Assembly (NCBI RefSeq): GCF_016892605.1
Contig: NZ_JAFEMV010000004.1
Location: forward strand, 1-64,000
Reading direction: 5' to 3'
Length of the DNA: 64,000 nt
DNA from: Desemzia sp. RIT 804
GTDB lineage: Bacteria > Bacillota > Bacilli > Lactobacillales > Carnobacteriaceae
The position numbers were made by a program, and so were the translations under genes. The notes below the pieces were generated by a model, which ran no database searches, was not told where the DNA came from, and saw only the letters and a program-made list of their open reading frames with translations. How positions within the stretch are numbered: position 1 is the first letter of the stretch; every line of letters starts with the position of its first letter. Of this stretch, positions 38,902 through 48,253 are shown in pieces.

Positions 38902-38961
38902 AATATGCTCCCAACTAGTAGACAGTTGAAACCAATACTGTTTACTAGAGAGGAGCATATT
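38902..38961 (-). terminator. Terminator after galactonate-type PTS operon
   Basis: Long imperfect hairpin: AATATGCTCC pairs with GGAGCATATT and CTAGTAGACAGT pairs loosely inside. The minus strand continues ATTATTTTAAG. It lies 60 bp past the dehydratase stop. Confidence 0.75.
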
Positions 38962-39020
38962 AAAATAGTTGTTTTTTATTTATTCTTTGATTTCTTCTCA
39001 AAATACAAACATGGGTCAGT

Positions 39021-40166
39021 TTACCATTCAGCTATCGTTCCATCATAGTTTTTCCATTGAGGGTTTGTCCAAACTAATCCTTCTTGAGAAATATCTTCAA
39101 TCAACTCTTCGTTCAATTCAAGGCCTAACCCTGGTTTTGTTGGCAAGTCTACGAAACCATCTTTATATTGGAAAACTTCTTTGTTGTGTACGAAGTCTAA
39201 TAAATCAAAACCTTTATTGTAATGGATTCCTAGACTTTGTTCTTGAATAAATACATTAGGAGTACATGCATCTACTTGTAAAGTTGCGGCTAGTGCAATA
39301 GGGCCATACGGTGCGTGAGGCGCTACGGCCATATCATATGCTTCAGCCATAGCAGCTATCTTCCTAGTTTCTAGAATCCCACCTACAAGAGCAACATCAG
39401 GTTGGATAATATCAATAACGCCTTCTTTAAAGATATTTTTAAATTGCCATCTTGAGTTTAGACGCTCTCCTGTTGCTAATGGAGTTGCCACGTGTTGCGC
39501 AATTTCAGCAAACGCTTCTTCATTTTCTGGCAACACAACTTCTTCCAAGAACATTGGTTTAAATTGTTCTAATTCTTTAGCTAATACTTTTGCCATAGGT
39601 TTATGAACACGACCGTGGAAATCAACAGCTATTTCCATATCAAATCCAAGCTTGTCTCTAATCGAGCCAACTCGTTCTATAACTGCCTCAATTTTTTTAT
39701 AAGAATCAATGTAATGTAGTTCTTCTGTTCCGTTCATCTTAATAGCATTAAAGCCTCTATTTTTTCTATCCATAGCTTGTTCTACTACTTCGCTTGGACG
39801 ATCTCCGCCAATCCACGAATACACTTTGATATTGTCTCGAACAGCTCCACCTAGAAGTTCATAAACAGGAGTATTGAAAAACTTTCCTTTAATATCCCAC
39901 AATGCCATTTCAATTCCTGAAACAATCGTACTATTTATAGGACCTCCACGGAAAAATGAACGATGCAACTCTTGCCAAATTCGTTCTATTTCAAATGGGT
40001 TACGTCCAATAATACGTTTTCCCATTTCATAAGCCCCAGCTACAACGGTTTCTGTCTTTGTCCCAGAAATCATTTCTCCCCATCCATCAATACCTTCATC
40101 GGTACTGATTTTAATAAAGATCCATCTTGGCTTTATTTTATATACTTTTATATCTGTAATCTTCAT
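39021..40166 (-). CDS. dgoD: D-galactonate dehydratase family enzyme (DgoD-like)
   Basis: 381-aa enolase-superfamily dehydratase, close along its length to E. coli DgoD from memory (PPRWMFLKIETDEG there, KPRWIFIKISTDEG here). Metal ligands are visible as Asp in EIAVDFHGR (about residue 183), Glu in FLEEVV (about 209) and Glu in TGERLNSR (about 235); the His-Pro base region is VAPHAPYGPIALAA. GGAGG lies 6 nt upstream of the ATG. Last gene of the PTS operon; its neighbours imply the real substrate may be a phosphorylated sugar acid. Confidence 0.85.
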   Translation of the reverse strand: MKITDIKVYKIKPRWIFIKISTDEGIDGWGEMISGTKTETVVAGAYEMGKRIIGRNPFEIERIWQELHRSFFRGGPINSTIVSGIEMALWDIKGKFFNTPVYELLGGAVRDNIKVYSWIGGDRPSEVVEQAMDRKNRGFNAIKMNGTEELHYIDSYKKIEAVIERVGSIRDKLGFDMEIAVDFHGRVHKPMAKVLAKELEQFKPMFLEEVVLPENEEAFAEIAQHVATPLATGERLNSRWQFKNIFKEGVIDIIQPDVALVGGILETRKIAAMAEAYDMAVAPHAPYGPIALAATLQVDACTPNVFIQEQSLGIHYNKGFDLLDFVHNKEVFQYKDGFVDLPTKPGLGLELNEELIEDISQEGLVWTNPQWKNYDGTIAEW

Positions 40167-40206
40167 GTTGTGCCTCCTGTTTTATTTTTTTCTACATCAA
40201 GCTACA

Positions 40207-41616
40207 TTAATTGCTTTGTTCGATTGTGACATCTCCAGCATCGTCTTTAACGTTCGCTGCATTACGTTCTTGCTGCCTAGGTTTAATAACTTCGAAGTAA
40301 TACCAAGAAACTGCAATTACAACCACCATAATCGGCATAGTAACAAATAGGTTTCCTGTAAATGCTAGGAATACCAAGAAACTATGAGTCAAACTAGTTG
40401 CTGCAAATGATGAGATCAATAACGCTCCACCGGCTATAGCAATATCAATACCTACATTTTCAGCTATTGCTGTTAAAGCCGGAGCTGTAATAGATCCTGC
40501 ATATAATAAAGCTGTTGTAGTTGCTAAACCAATAATCAAGTTTTTAAAGAGATTCCCTTTTGTTAAAGCCACTACTAAAGCCACGCGGAAAGGAATAATT
40601 GCCAAGTCAGCAAATGGCAACATTCTGTTTCCTGGTAAAATAACTGCTAAAGCAATTGTTAGAGGAATAATGATCAAAGCTGTAGTGATAACATCTTGGT
40701 TACCCACAACAACTGCTGCGTCTAAACCAATAAATAGTTTTCTGTTTTTGAATTTCTTTTGACTCCATTTTTGTGCTGCTCCTGAAATAGGCATTAATCC
40801 TTCCATAAACATAGAAGTCATTTTTGGAATTAATACCAATACAGCTGACATGCTGACTCCTAGTTGAAGGATAGCTGTTAAGTCATATCCTGCTAAAGCT
40901 CCAATAGCTGAACCTAAAATCAGCCCCATAATCATTTGATCCCCAAAGAAACCAAGGTATTTTTGTGTATCTTTCAATGAGAAATTGATCTTATTCACGC
41001 CTGGAATTCTATCTAATAACCAATTCAATGGCCATGCAATCAATAAAGACGATGTAGCTGAAACGGTTGGTAATGAAACTCCTGGAATTCCAAAGAATTT
41101 TTCAATCATTGGTTGAGACCAGTCTGCAATCTTAAAGGTTGTCATAGCCATCACGATTGATGCAGAGATTCCTAAAAATACATTTCCTGTAATATAGTGA
41201 ACCATAATTCCTACAATAGCCATATGATGGTAATTCCAAATGTCTACGTCTAATGTATCTGTCCATTTGAAAATCAACATAATGATATTTGTAGCTAATA
41301 TACCGAAGATCAGTATAGCTATAATCGGGGATGACCAAGTAACAGCTGCAATTGATCCCCAACCAACATCTAAAACATCTAATTCTACACCGATGTTTTC
41401 AACCATTGCTTTAGCAGCAGGGCCGATATTTGATGTCATATAATCTAATATCAAACGAATACCAGCAAAACCAATTCCTAGTGTTAATCCTGATTTAAAA
41501 GCTTTGGTTAGCTTTAGCCCAAAAATCAGACCAATAATAGTAATGATGACAGGTAACATAACGGTTGCTCCAGCATCTATCAGCCAATTAAAAGCTGTCA
41601 TTACAACATTCCACAT
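40207..41616 (-). CDS. PTS galactitol-family EIIC permease
   Basis: 469-aa membrane EIIC of the galactitol (GatC/SgcC) family with about 11-12 helices; a typical opening MWNVVMTAFNWLIDAGATVMLP and the LILDYMTSNIGPAAKAMVENIG motif. It translocates and, with EIIB, phosphorylates the sugar. Same-strand neighbours upstream (EIIB 41641, EIIA 41935) complete the transporter. The context with dehydratase and aldolase points to a sugar acid rather than galactitol. Confidence 0.9.
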   Translation of the reverse strand: MWNVVMTAFNWLIDAGATVMLPVIITIIGLIFGLKLTKAFKSGLTLGIGFAGIRLILDYMTSNIGPAAKAMVENIGVELDVLDVGWGSIAAVTWSSPIIAILIFGILATNIIMLIFKWTDTLDVDIWNYHHMAIVGIMVHYITGNVFLGISASIVMAMTTFKIADWSQPMIEKFFGIPGVSLPTVSATSSLLIAWPLNWLLDRIPGVNKINFSLKDTQKYLGFFGDQMIMGLILGSAIGALAGYDLTAILQLGVSMSAVLVLIPKMTSMFMEGLMPISGAAQKWSQKKFKNRKLFIGLDAAVVVGNQDVITTALIIIPLTIALAVILPGNRMLPFADLAIIPFRVALVVALTKGNLFKNLIIGLATTTALLYAGSITAPALTAIAENVGIDIAIAGGALLISSFAATSLTHSFLVFLAFTGNLFVTMPIMVVVIAVSWYYFEVIKPRQQERNAANVKDDAGDVTIEQSN

Positions 41617-41640
41617 AACTGTATTCTCCTTTTAAAAAGT

Positions 41641-41916
41641 TTATTTTAAGTACCCAACAATTTCTTCTAAAGTTTCTTCTTGACCAATCCCTGTTAATAA
41701 AGATAAAGCTCTAACGATTGGAGTTCCTATACTCCCATCAAATTGACCAGTTGTTACGATTAAATCATAGTCATCTGCTTTTCCTGGAACTTCCATTAAT
41801 TTACATTGATTTGTTGAAAGGCTTACTCCTTGTTCTTCAGCGTAATCTCTTATTTTAGATGCCACCACTGTTGATGTTGCAATTCCATTTCCACAAGCTA
41901 CTAATACTCTTTTCAT
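41641..41916 (-). CDS. PTS galactitol-family EIIB
   Basis: 91-aa cytosolic EIIB. The phosphorylated Cys is in the N-terminal loop VACGNGIATSTVV (about residue 8), the GatB-type P-loop. It takes phosphate from EIIA and passes it to substrate bound by EIIC. AAGGAG lies upstream of the ATG. It is placed between EIIA and EIIC in one operon. Confidence 0.92.
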   Translation of the reverse strand: MKRVLVACGNGIATSTVVASKIRDYAEEQGVSLSTNQCKLMEVPGKADDYDLIVTTGQFDGSIGTPIVRALSLLTGIGQEETLEEIVGYLK

Positions 41917-41934
41917 AATATAAAATCTCCTTTT

Positions 41935-42414
41935 TTATTGTTTTTGGGGTTCATAAAAATATGGTTTTAACATTTCCAATATGTCTGTTTTAGATTTACT
42001 GTCTACAATTTGTCTCGTTAATTTTTCGTCTTGAATAATCGATACTACGCGTTGCAACATTTCGATTTGTCCATGCGGCTCACTAATAGCCAGTAAAATC
42101 ACAATTTCAATATCTAATGGTGTTTCAACATCTTCCATTGAAAAGAACGTTACAGGTTTATTAAGTACTGCCATGGCTACAGTAGTTTTGTTTACCAAAT
42201 CATGATTAGCATGAGGTATAGCAATCTTTGCTCCAAGCGATGGAAGTCCTGTTGGATAAACTTTTTCTCGTTCCAATACAGCTTCCTTAAAGGCTGCTTG
42301 AACATATCCTTGCTTTGTTAGTTCTTCAGTAAGAAATGCTAGTACTTCTTCCTTCTGTTCAAATTCTAAATCAATAAATATATTTTTTTCACTAAAGTCT
42401 AAATCTAAACTCAT
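41935..42414 (-). CDS. PTS EIIA (fructose/galactitol type)
   Basis: 159-aa EIIA of the PTS_IIA_fru fold. The active-site His is in AKIAIPHANHDLV (about residue 68). Its ATG overlaps the aldolase stop (ATGA), so the two are translationally coupled. The regulator at 43052 has an additional EIIA-like domain. Confidence 0.92.
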   Translation of the reverse strand: MSLDLDFSEKNIFIDLEFEQKEEVLAFLTEELTKQGYVQAAFKEAVLEREKVYPTGLPSLGAKIAIPHANHDLVNKTTVAMAVLNKPVTFFSMEDVETPLDIEIVILLAISEPHGQIEMLQRVVSIIQDEKLTRQIVDSKSKTDILEMLKPYFYEPQKQ

Positions 42415-43055
42415 CGCGCAACCTCCTTTGTATTCCCAAATACTGTCTCTTCAAATGCTGCCAGTGACTTCTTCACTGCTTCTTTATCATTATTCAAGAC
42501 ATCTCCTTCTTCAAAGATTCCAGATCCGATCCCGACATAACTCGCTCCTTTATTTAGGAAATCGTTCGCATTGCTTGCATTAATACCTCCAACAGCCATT
42601 AATGGAAGCTCGCCTAATGGACCCTTCATTGCTTTAAAGTGGCTCTGGTCTATAGAAGTCGCTGGAAATAATTTGACGATATCTGCACCATTTTGAAATA
42701 ACGTATACACTTCTGTGGGCGTCATTCCAGCTGGAACGGTCATAACATTTTTTTGTTTGCAGTAATCTAAAACTTCCTCGGACAACATCACTGGCGACAA
42801 AATAAACTGAGCTCCAGCCTCTACAGCATTTTTAGCATCTTGCAAATTCAATACAGTACCAGCGCCTATCCAAAACTTTTCTCCGTATTGTTTGGTAATT
42901 TTTTGGATTGTCTCGAAAACATCAGGAGAGTTCAACGTAATTTCAACTGCAAATTGTTCTTCTTTTCCTTCAAGTGTTTCCATAATCAAATTAACTTGAT
43001 CGTAATTGTAACCTCGCATAATAATTGTTACTTTAGGAAATGTATTTCCTTTCAT
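42411..43055 (-). CDS. dgoA: 2-keto-3-deoxy-6-phospho(galact/glucon)ate aldolase
   Basis: 214-aa class I aldolase of the KDPG/KDPGal family, giving pyruvate and glyceraldehyde-3-phosphate. The Schiff-base Lys is in GADIVKLFPATS (about residue 130), and IGAGTVLN and MAVGGINASN are family motifs. The start overlaps the stop of the upstream regulator (ATGA). Since dgoD lies in the same operon, KDPGal is the likeliest substrate, but KDPG cannot be excluded. Confidence 0.88.
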   Translation of the reverse strand: MKGNTFPKVTIIMRGYNYDQVNLIMETLEGKEEQFAVEITLNSPDVFETIQKITKQYGEKFWIGAGTVLNLQDAKNAVEAGAQFILSPVMLSEEVLDYCKQKNVMTVPAGMTPTEVYTLFQNGADIVKLFPATSIDQSHFKAMKGPLGELPLMAVGGINASNANDFLNKGASYVGIGSGIFEEGDVLNNDKEAVKKSLAAFEETVFGNTKEVAR

Positions 43056-45124
43056 ACTATCGACTCCTGACTTTCATTTTTTATTACTTGGAATGCTTCA
43101 AACGGATCTTTTGCGGATAATAATCGAGTTATTCGTTCATTATCTTCTGCTAATCCAGCTAATTGATTAACCGCTTTCAAATGAAGCGTTTGGTTATATA
43201 TAGCTAAGGGAGTAACAATACTCACTTTCTTGTTGTTTCTGAACAATACAGGTTTCTTTAATATCAACATCGCAAAGCTATCAGAAATTACGCCTTTTTC
43301 AGTAGCTGCATGGGGTATAGCCATTTCTTTTCCTAAAAAGCTGTACGTTTCACTAGTATCATTTTGTTCAATCAATGCTTCAATATAATCTGGCGTTATG
43401 GCATTTTTATCTAACAACGGTTGGCAAGCCACTCGTATAGCTTCTTTCCAGTCTGTTACTTGGTCTACAATTTGAATAACTTCATCTGAAAAATAGTGTT
43501 CTAGACTTGGCAGTGTTGCATCTATGCTGTTTCGATCATTTTCTGTTTGAATTTGCTGAACAATAAGTTTCTCCAAAGCTCTTCTTAAAGCTATTTCATC
43601 CGTTACCGTAGTATGATTTTTAACAACTTTCATCACTTCTTCAATAGAAAACTGGTCGTCTTTTAAGCCTAATTCTTTTAAGACTTGATGGCTCAAACTA
43701 GTCTTCTCAACATCAGTCATTAACGCATTTACTAAGAATACTGGCTTATCAGAATTTATAGGGACTGTAGTGAACACGATGTCATATCTTTTTTGATATT
43801 TTTTAAATTCTCGAATAGACAAAGCCGGCAAAAATACGAAGTTCGGAAATAATTTGCTCAATGTCAGTCTTAAGATTTTAGAAATAGAAATACCATTTGC
43901 ACAAACTACTAAAGCGTATACTTTATTGTCCAAAGTGATTCCTTGTCTCATAAGTTCTGCACCGAAAAAGAAAGAAATTAAGCTTAGTTCATTTTTGGGA
44001 ATTTTCTCATGAATCAATTTCTCTATTGGAATAACTACTTCTTTGATTAAATTAAATAGTAGTGAATAACTCTCATTTCCTTCAATAAAGTGATGATAAG
44101 TATCCGAGTCAAATGTTAAATGGTACTTCAGTCGATAATAGGCTGGTCTCAGATGGAGCAACAGTTTATTGATAAATGTTTTTTTATCTTCAATAGTGAC
44201 ATAGGACTTTTCTTCGAACAGTCTGACCATATCGGAAATTGCAGCAACTAGTGTATCGTCCTCCATTTCTTCAACATCTGTATATTGAAGACTTGCAGTA
44301 AGAAACTGAAGTACGAGCCACTCTTTTTCTTGTTGAGGCCAATTTTTGTATTTTCCTAGCATTTCACAAGTTATACGGAATTCTTTGGTCCTATTCATCT
44401 CCAAAAGACCATGATGAAAATTCAGCTCTAGTAAATGTCCTTGATCAACACGTCTCTCATTTAGCAAAATAACATAAGACATTATTTCAAAACTTTGATC
44501 TGTGTAGTGTAAGTTTAGTTTTTTTTCAATACTTTTAATTTCATCATGTGCTTGGTCTATACTGATATCCGTAATACGGGCTATTGAATCATTTCCTTGG
44601 TATACGTTTAACAGTTTAGAAATCATAACGCGTATTAATTTACGTATCTTAATTTCTTCTCCAACGATGTTGTATCCTGTAACTCGAGAATACAAAATTT
44701 CTAAATCAAACTCTTTTAAAGTTTCATTGGCTAACTTCAAATCATTTAAAGCAGTATTTTTACTAACTTCTAGTATCTCAGCAACATGAGTAAGTGATAC
44801 ATCTTCTGTCTTAGCAACTAAATACAGAATTAAATAAAGTATCCTCTCACGTTCAGTTGGAATATAATACGTTTTTTCAGCAGCTATCGAAAAACTGGAT
44901 TTCGTTAAATAATCTGTAATTTGCTTATCCACAATAAAATGTCCATTTTGACTTCTTTGTATCTTAGGCAACTGGAGCGTTTCCAATGAATCATTGATTT
45001 TCTGTACAGAGTAATTTATCTGCCTCCTTGTTAAGGATAATAGTGTTTCTAATTCTTTGCTTTTTATCTGAGGATGTTGTATTAAGATTTTCATCATATC
45101 TAGACTACGTTTATCTAAAAACAT
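43052..45124 (-). CDS. PRD-domain transcriptional regulator with EIIB- and EIIA-like domains (MtlR/BglG type)
   Basis: 690-aa activator. Order: N-terminal HTH pair (about residues 1-140, IKSKELETLLSLTRRQINYSVQKI), two PRDs (about 185-400, with conserved His around MSYVILLNERR), a GatB-like EIIB domain (about 405-490, ALVVCANGISISKI, including the Cys) and a C-terminal EIIA domain (about 545-685, GKEMAIPHAATEKG). PTS phosphorylation of these domains sets activity. It is the first gene of the PTS operon it presumably regulates. Confidence 0.9.
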   Translation of the reverse strand: MFLDKRSLDMMKILIQHPQIKSKELETLLSLTRRQINYSVQKINDSLETLQLPKIQRSQNGHFIVDKQITDYLTKSSFSIAAEKTYYIPTERERILYLILYLVAKTEDVSLTHVAEILEVSKNTALNDLKLANETLKEFDLEILYSRVTGYNIVGEEIKIRKLIRVMISKLLNVYQGNDSIARITDISIDQAHDEIKSIEKKLNLHYTDQSFEIMSYVILLNERRVDQGHLLELNFHHGLLEMNRTKEFRITCEMLGKYKNWPQQEKEWLVLQFLTASLQYTDVEEMEDDTLVAAISDMVRLFEEKSYVTIEDKKTFINKLLLHLRPAYYRLKYHLTFDSDTYHHFIEGNESYSLLFNLIKEVVIPIEKLIHEKIPKNELSLISFFFGAELMRQGITLDNKVYALVVCANGISISKILRLTLSKLFPNFVFLPALSIREFKKYQKRYDIVFTTVPINSDKPVFLVNALMTDVEKTSLSHQVLKELGLKDDQFSIEEVMKVVKNHTTVTDEIALRRALEKLIVQQIQTENDRNSIDATLPSLEHYFSDEVIQIVDQVTDWKEAIRVACQPLLDKNAITPDYIEALIEQNDTSETYSFLGKEMAIPHAATEKGVISDSFAMLILKKPVLFRNNKKVSIVTPLAIYNQTLHLKAVNQLAGLAEDNERITRLLSAKDPFEAFQVIKNESQESIV

Positions 45125-45147
45125 TTTATCCTCCTCCTGATGAATTT

Positions 45148-45186
45148 ATTATACCTATAAAAAAGCCCTTACTGAAATCGTTTTCG
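45148..45186 (-). promoter_or_regulatory. PTS operon promoter with cre site
   Basis: Minus-strand -10 TATAAT at 45148-45153; the -35 region is weak. Overlapping it, plus-strand TGAAATCGTTTTCG (45173-45186) matches the CcpA cre consensus TGNAANCGNWNNCA with one mismatch, so carbon catabolite repression is likely. Confidence 0.7.
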
Positions 45187-45761
45187 AAACAGCTTTTGTC
45201 GCACTTTGTCAATAAAATTGTCATACTTTGGGATGTGTATGTAACTTACTTTGGAATGTTAGGATTTCTATAAATATGATTTTTCCTTTTATGTTGATTT
45301 GCGAGAAACCATTTACTATTTTAACCTTTATTTTAAAGGAGTAAATATTTTTTTAACTACTTTTACAACACTAGAATTATTATTCAAAAAGACGTTAAAG
45401 TAACAAAAAAATAAGACTTTGATTTCTCTATAAAGAGTTATCGAAGCCTTATTTTTAGTTATTTCTATAATTGAATCAGGTCATACATAATGTAAACATA
45501 TAATTAGTAGCCTATTTAGTAGTAGATTATTCCACAAAGGTCATACCCTTGTTTGCACTATGTAAATTTGTCCTTACCTATTGAGTGAGTGGATCGTAAA
45601 TGTAATATAAAATAAAATTCACGTGGCGTTTTTTAATTAACAGTAGCTAACTTCATTATAAAATCCAACTTTTTGTATTCCCGAAAAAACCGATATTAAC
45701 AATTTTGCATTTTCTTTTATTAGCAAAGCAAAAATATTAGTAGGGGATATAACATATATCT
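45187..45761. other. Long AT-rich spacer with one terminator-like hairpin
   Basis: No gene with a credible ribosome site was found on either strand. A hairpin at 45410-45453 (AATAAGACTTTGAT / ATCGAAGCCTTATT, mismatched), followed on the minus strand by TTTTTTTG, could end the scr operon about 310 bp past scrK. The remainder (45454-45761) is unassigned 3' untranslated sequence. Confidence 0.5.
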
Positions 45762-46712
45762 TTAATTTGCTAAAACCGACTCTACTTCTTCTAAACTGGG
45801 CAAGGCTGGAATCGCGCCATATTTTGTACATGTTAATGCTCCTACCGCATTAGCCACTTCTAAGAAGCCCAACAGTTTAGAAAAGCTTAATTCTGCAGTA
45901 CCTGCTTTTTGAAGTTGATACAGTAGACCACCTGTAAAAGCGTCACCTGCTCCAGTTGAATCCACTTGGTTGATTGCAATCGATCTCACTACTTGATGAG
46001 CCTTTGAATCCTGTAAGTAAGTACCAGCTTTTCCTAAAGTTACAGCCACATATTTGGCGCCTAACGCACAAATCTTTTGAGCTCCCTTACTGACGTCTGT
46101 TTCACCAGTAATCAAAGTTAATTCTTCATCACTCAGTTTCACAAAATCTGCCACAGCAATAAAAGATCGGACTTTTTCTAAATAACCCGCTAATTCATGA
46201 GGCGCAATCAAAGTGTCTCGATAATTCGGATCAAAACTAATAAATGCACCTTTAGCCGCTGCCTCTTCTCTTAATCGAAAATAACTCTCTTCTAATGCTC
46301 CGCCAGAAAAACCTAACGCTGCTCCAAAATGGACAATATCTGTTTGATCTAGATCAGATAATGGTAAATTAGCTGAATCATAATTACTATCCGCACCTCG
46401 AACAAATGAAAAACTTCTTTCCCCAGCTTGGTCAATTCCTACAAATGCTAAGGTAGTTGTTCCTTTTTGGATCATCCCTTGCGTCTGAACACCATGATTT
46501 TCCAAGGTAACCTTTAAATGATCTCCAAAATCATCTTTACCAATTTGACCTAAGAAACTAGTTTCTCCTCCTAACTTTGCAATAGCTGCTGCAACATTGG
46601 CCGGTGCTCCTCCAGCATTTTTTTCAAACTGTTTTCCATGAAACAGCCCTAATGAATCAGTACAAACAAAGTCGATCAAAGCTTCTCCAATACAGTATAT
46701 GTGTCCTATCAT
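45762..46712 (-). CDS. scrK: Fructokinase (PfkB family)
   Basis: 316-aa ribokinase-family sugar kinase. The N-terminal signature GGAPANVAAAIAKLGG (about residues 33-48) and C-terminal DSTGAGDAFTGGLLY (catalytic Asp, about residue 252) are intact. In the sucrose operon it phosphorylates the fructose released by ScrB. It starts 16 bp after scrB. Many lactic acid bacteria use a ROK-family ScrK here; this one is PfkB-type. Confidence 0.92.
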   Translation of the reverse strand: MIGHIYCIGEALIDFVCTDSLGLFHGKQFEKNAGGAPANVAAAIAKLGGETSFLGQIGKDDFGDHLKVTLENHGVQTQGMIQKGTTTLAFVGIDQAGERSFSFVRGADSNYDSANLPLSDLDQTDIVHFGAALGFSGGALEESYFRLREEAAAKGAFISFDPNYRDTLIAPHELAGYLEKVRSFIAVADFVKLSDEELTLITGETDVSKGAQKICALGAKYVAVTLGKAGTYLQDSKAHQVVRSIAINQVDSTGAGDAFTGGLLYQLQKAGTAELSFSKLLGFLEVANAVGALTCTKYGAIPALPSLEEVESVLAN

Positions 46713-46728
46713 AAGGTGGCCTCCTTTA

Positions 46729-48210
46729 CTAAATTTCCCATTGTGTTGCTGTTATGAACGCTTGGCCGTCTGCAAAAAATTGTATTTGATTATGATTTAA
46801 CTGTGAATAAATACGGGCTGTGAAAACTTCTAAACCATCGTTCACAAAAATTTCCACTGAAGACTCATCCATAAATAAATGGATCTCCAATTCTTCCTCA
46901 GAAAAATCGCATTGACGCAGTGTACCGTAGTCATTCGTAGCAGAATTTCCAGATTGGCTTCGGTCCAATACTAACTTTTTAGCCGATCGATCATAATAGA
47001 AATAAGTTGCTTCCTCTGAGCCCATCCGAAAAGCCATACCAACACGCGAACCTTTTATTCCTGTAAACGTTGCTTTAAGTTCATACGTTCGAGCTGTAAA
47101 GTCGGCGGCTATTATCATTTCATTTTTCAGTTTCATTTCTTTAGTAATTTCTTTTCCACGTAATACTTCTAGTTCTGGAACTGGTTGCTGATAAAGTTTT
47201 CCATTACGCAAGCTGAGCTCACGAGGAATTGTCAAACAGTGAGCCCAACCAAAATCATCAGTGACACAGTCCACACCTGGAAGACCCAGCCAGCCGACTA
47301 ATAATTGGCGTCCTTGAGGATCTGTCATGGTTTGTGGAGCATAAAAATCAAAGCCGCGGTCTAATTCATTAAACATCTCTGTCACTTGAAATTCGCCGGT
47401 AGCAAAATCAAGCGGTTCTCCTATTAAGTAACCAGACTGATAAATATTTTGATACTTATCTCCCTCGGGCTCCATTCCTTGAGGCGAGAATATCAGAACT
47501 CCTTGATCAGCTAATTCAAAATAGTCTGGGCATTCCCACATAAACCCTTGGTTCTCTGAGGCTATACTCCCTTTTAATTCTACTGCTTGTTGGTACGTCC
47601 AGTCTTTTAAGTCCTCTGAAACGTAGTACGCGATTGCTCCTTGATGATCAGTTGTTTCAGCTCCAATAATACAATAGTAGCGACCTGCTTGTTCAATGAT
47701 TTTAGGGTCTCTAAAGTTATCTGTATACCCTATTGGCGAATCTATAATCAATGGTTTTGCATCTTTTTTTATTTGATTATCACTTCCCATTATTGCATGA
47801 CACTGATAAGGTATCCGTGTCCAATCTTCTGTTCGAGTATTGCCTGTGTAGAATAAATGCAGCTGATCATCTTTGACAAAACCTGTACCTGAGAAAACGC
47901 CATGACTGTCATATTCCGTATCCGGTTCCATTGCAACACCTAAATCTTGCCAATCAACCAAATTATCTGAAGCTACGTGATACCAAAATTTCACACCATG
48001 AACTGGCCCTAAAGGGAACCATTGATAAAACAGATGATATTGACCATTATAATAGCTGAAGCCATTAGGATCATTTAATAAGCCTGTCTTAGGTTGAATA
48101 TGAAATTTTTGGCGATACGGACCATCACTGACCTTTTTTGTCAATTCTGAAATATATACCTCAGAAACATCTTCAACTCTTTTATAACGCTCTTCTCTTG
48201 ACCATTCCAT
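46729..48210 (-). CDS. scrB: Sucrose-6-phosphate hydrolase (GH32)
   Basis: 493-aa GH32 enzyme splitting sucrose-6-phosphate into glucose-6-phosphate and fructose. Nucleophile motif LLNDPNGFSYY (about residue 45), RDPK (about residue 160) and acid/base WECPDYF (about 215) are all present. A C-terminal beta-sandwich follows. The ATG at 48210 (MEWSREERY) is 8 nt from GAGGG; the earlier ATG at 48225 lies before that site. Part of scrA-scrB-scrK. Confidence 0.94.
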   Translation of the reverse strand: MEWSREERYKRVEDVSEVYISELTKKVSDGPYRQKFHIQPKTGLLNDPNGFSYYNGQYHLFYQWFPLGPVHGVKFWYHVASDNLVDWQDLGVAMEPDTEYDSHGVFSGTGFVKDDQLHLFYTGNTRTEDWTRIPYQCHAIMGSDNQIKKDAKPLIIDSPIGYTDNFRDPKIIEQAGRYYCIIGAETTDHQGAIAYYVSEDLKDWTYQQAVELKGSIASENQGFMWECPDYFELADQGVLIFSPQGMEPEGDKYQNIYQSGYLIGEPLDFATGEFQVTEMFNELDRGFDFYAPQTMTDPQGRQLLVGWLGLPGVDCVTDDFGWAHCLTIPRELSLRNGKLYQQPVPELEVLRGKEITKEMKLKNEMIIAADFTARTYELKATFTGIKGSRVGMAFRMGSEEATYFYYDRSAKKLVLDRSQSGNSATNDYGTLRQCDFSEEELEIHLFMDESSVEIFVNDGLEVFTARIYSQLNHNQIQFFADGQAFITATQWEI

Positions 48211-48253
48211 TCTAAAATCCCTCATACTTTCTTTTTTCTTTAATAAAATTAAG

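Noticed and set aside
45637-45831. Minus-strand ORF past the end of scrK
   Set aside because: It begins inside scrK in another frame, has no ribosome site and no recognisable domain.
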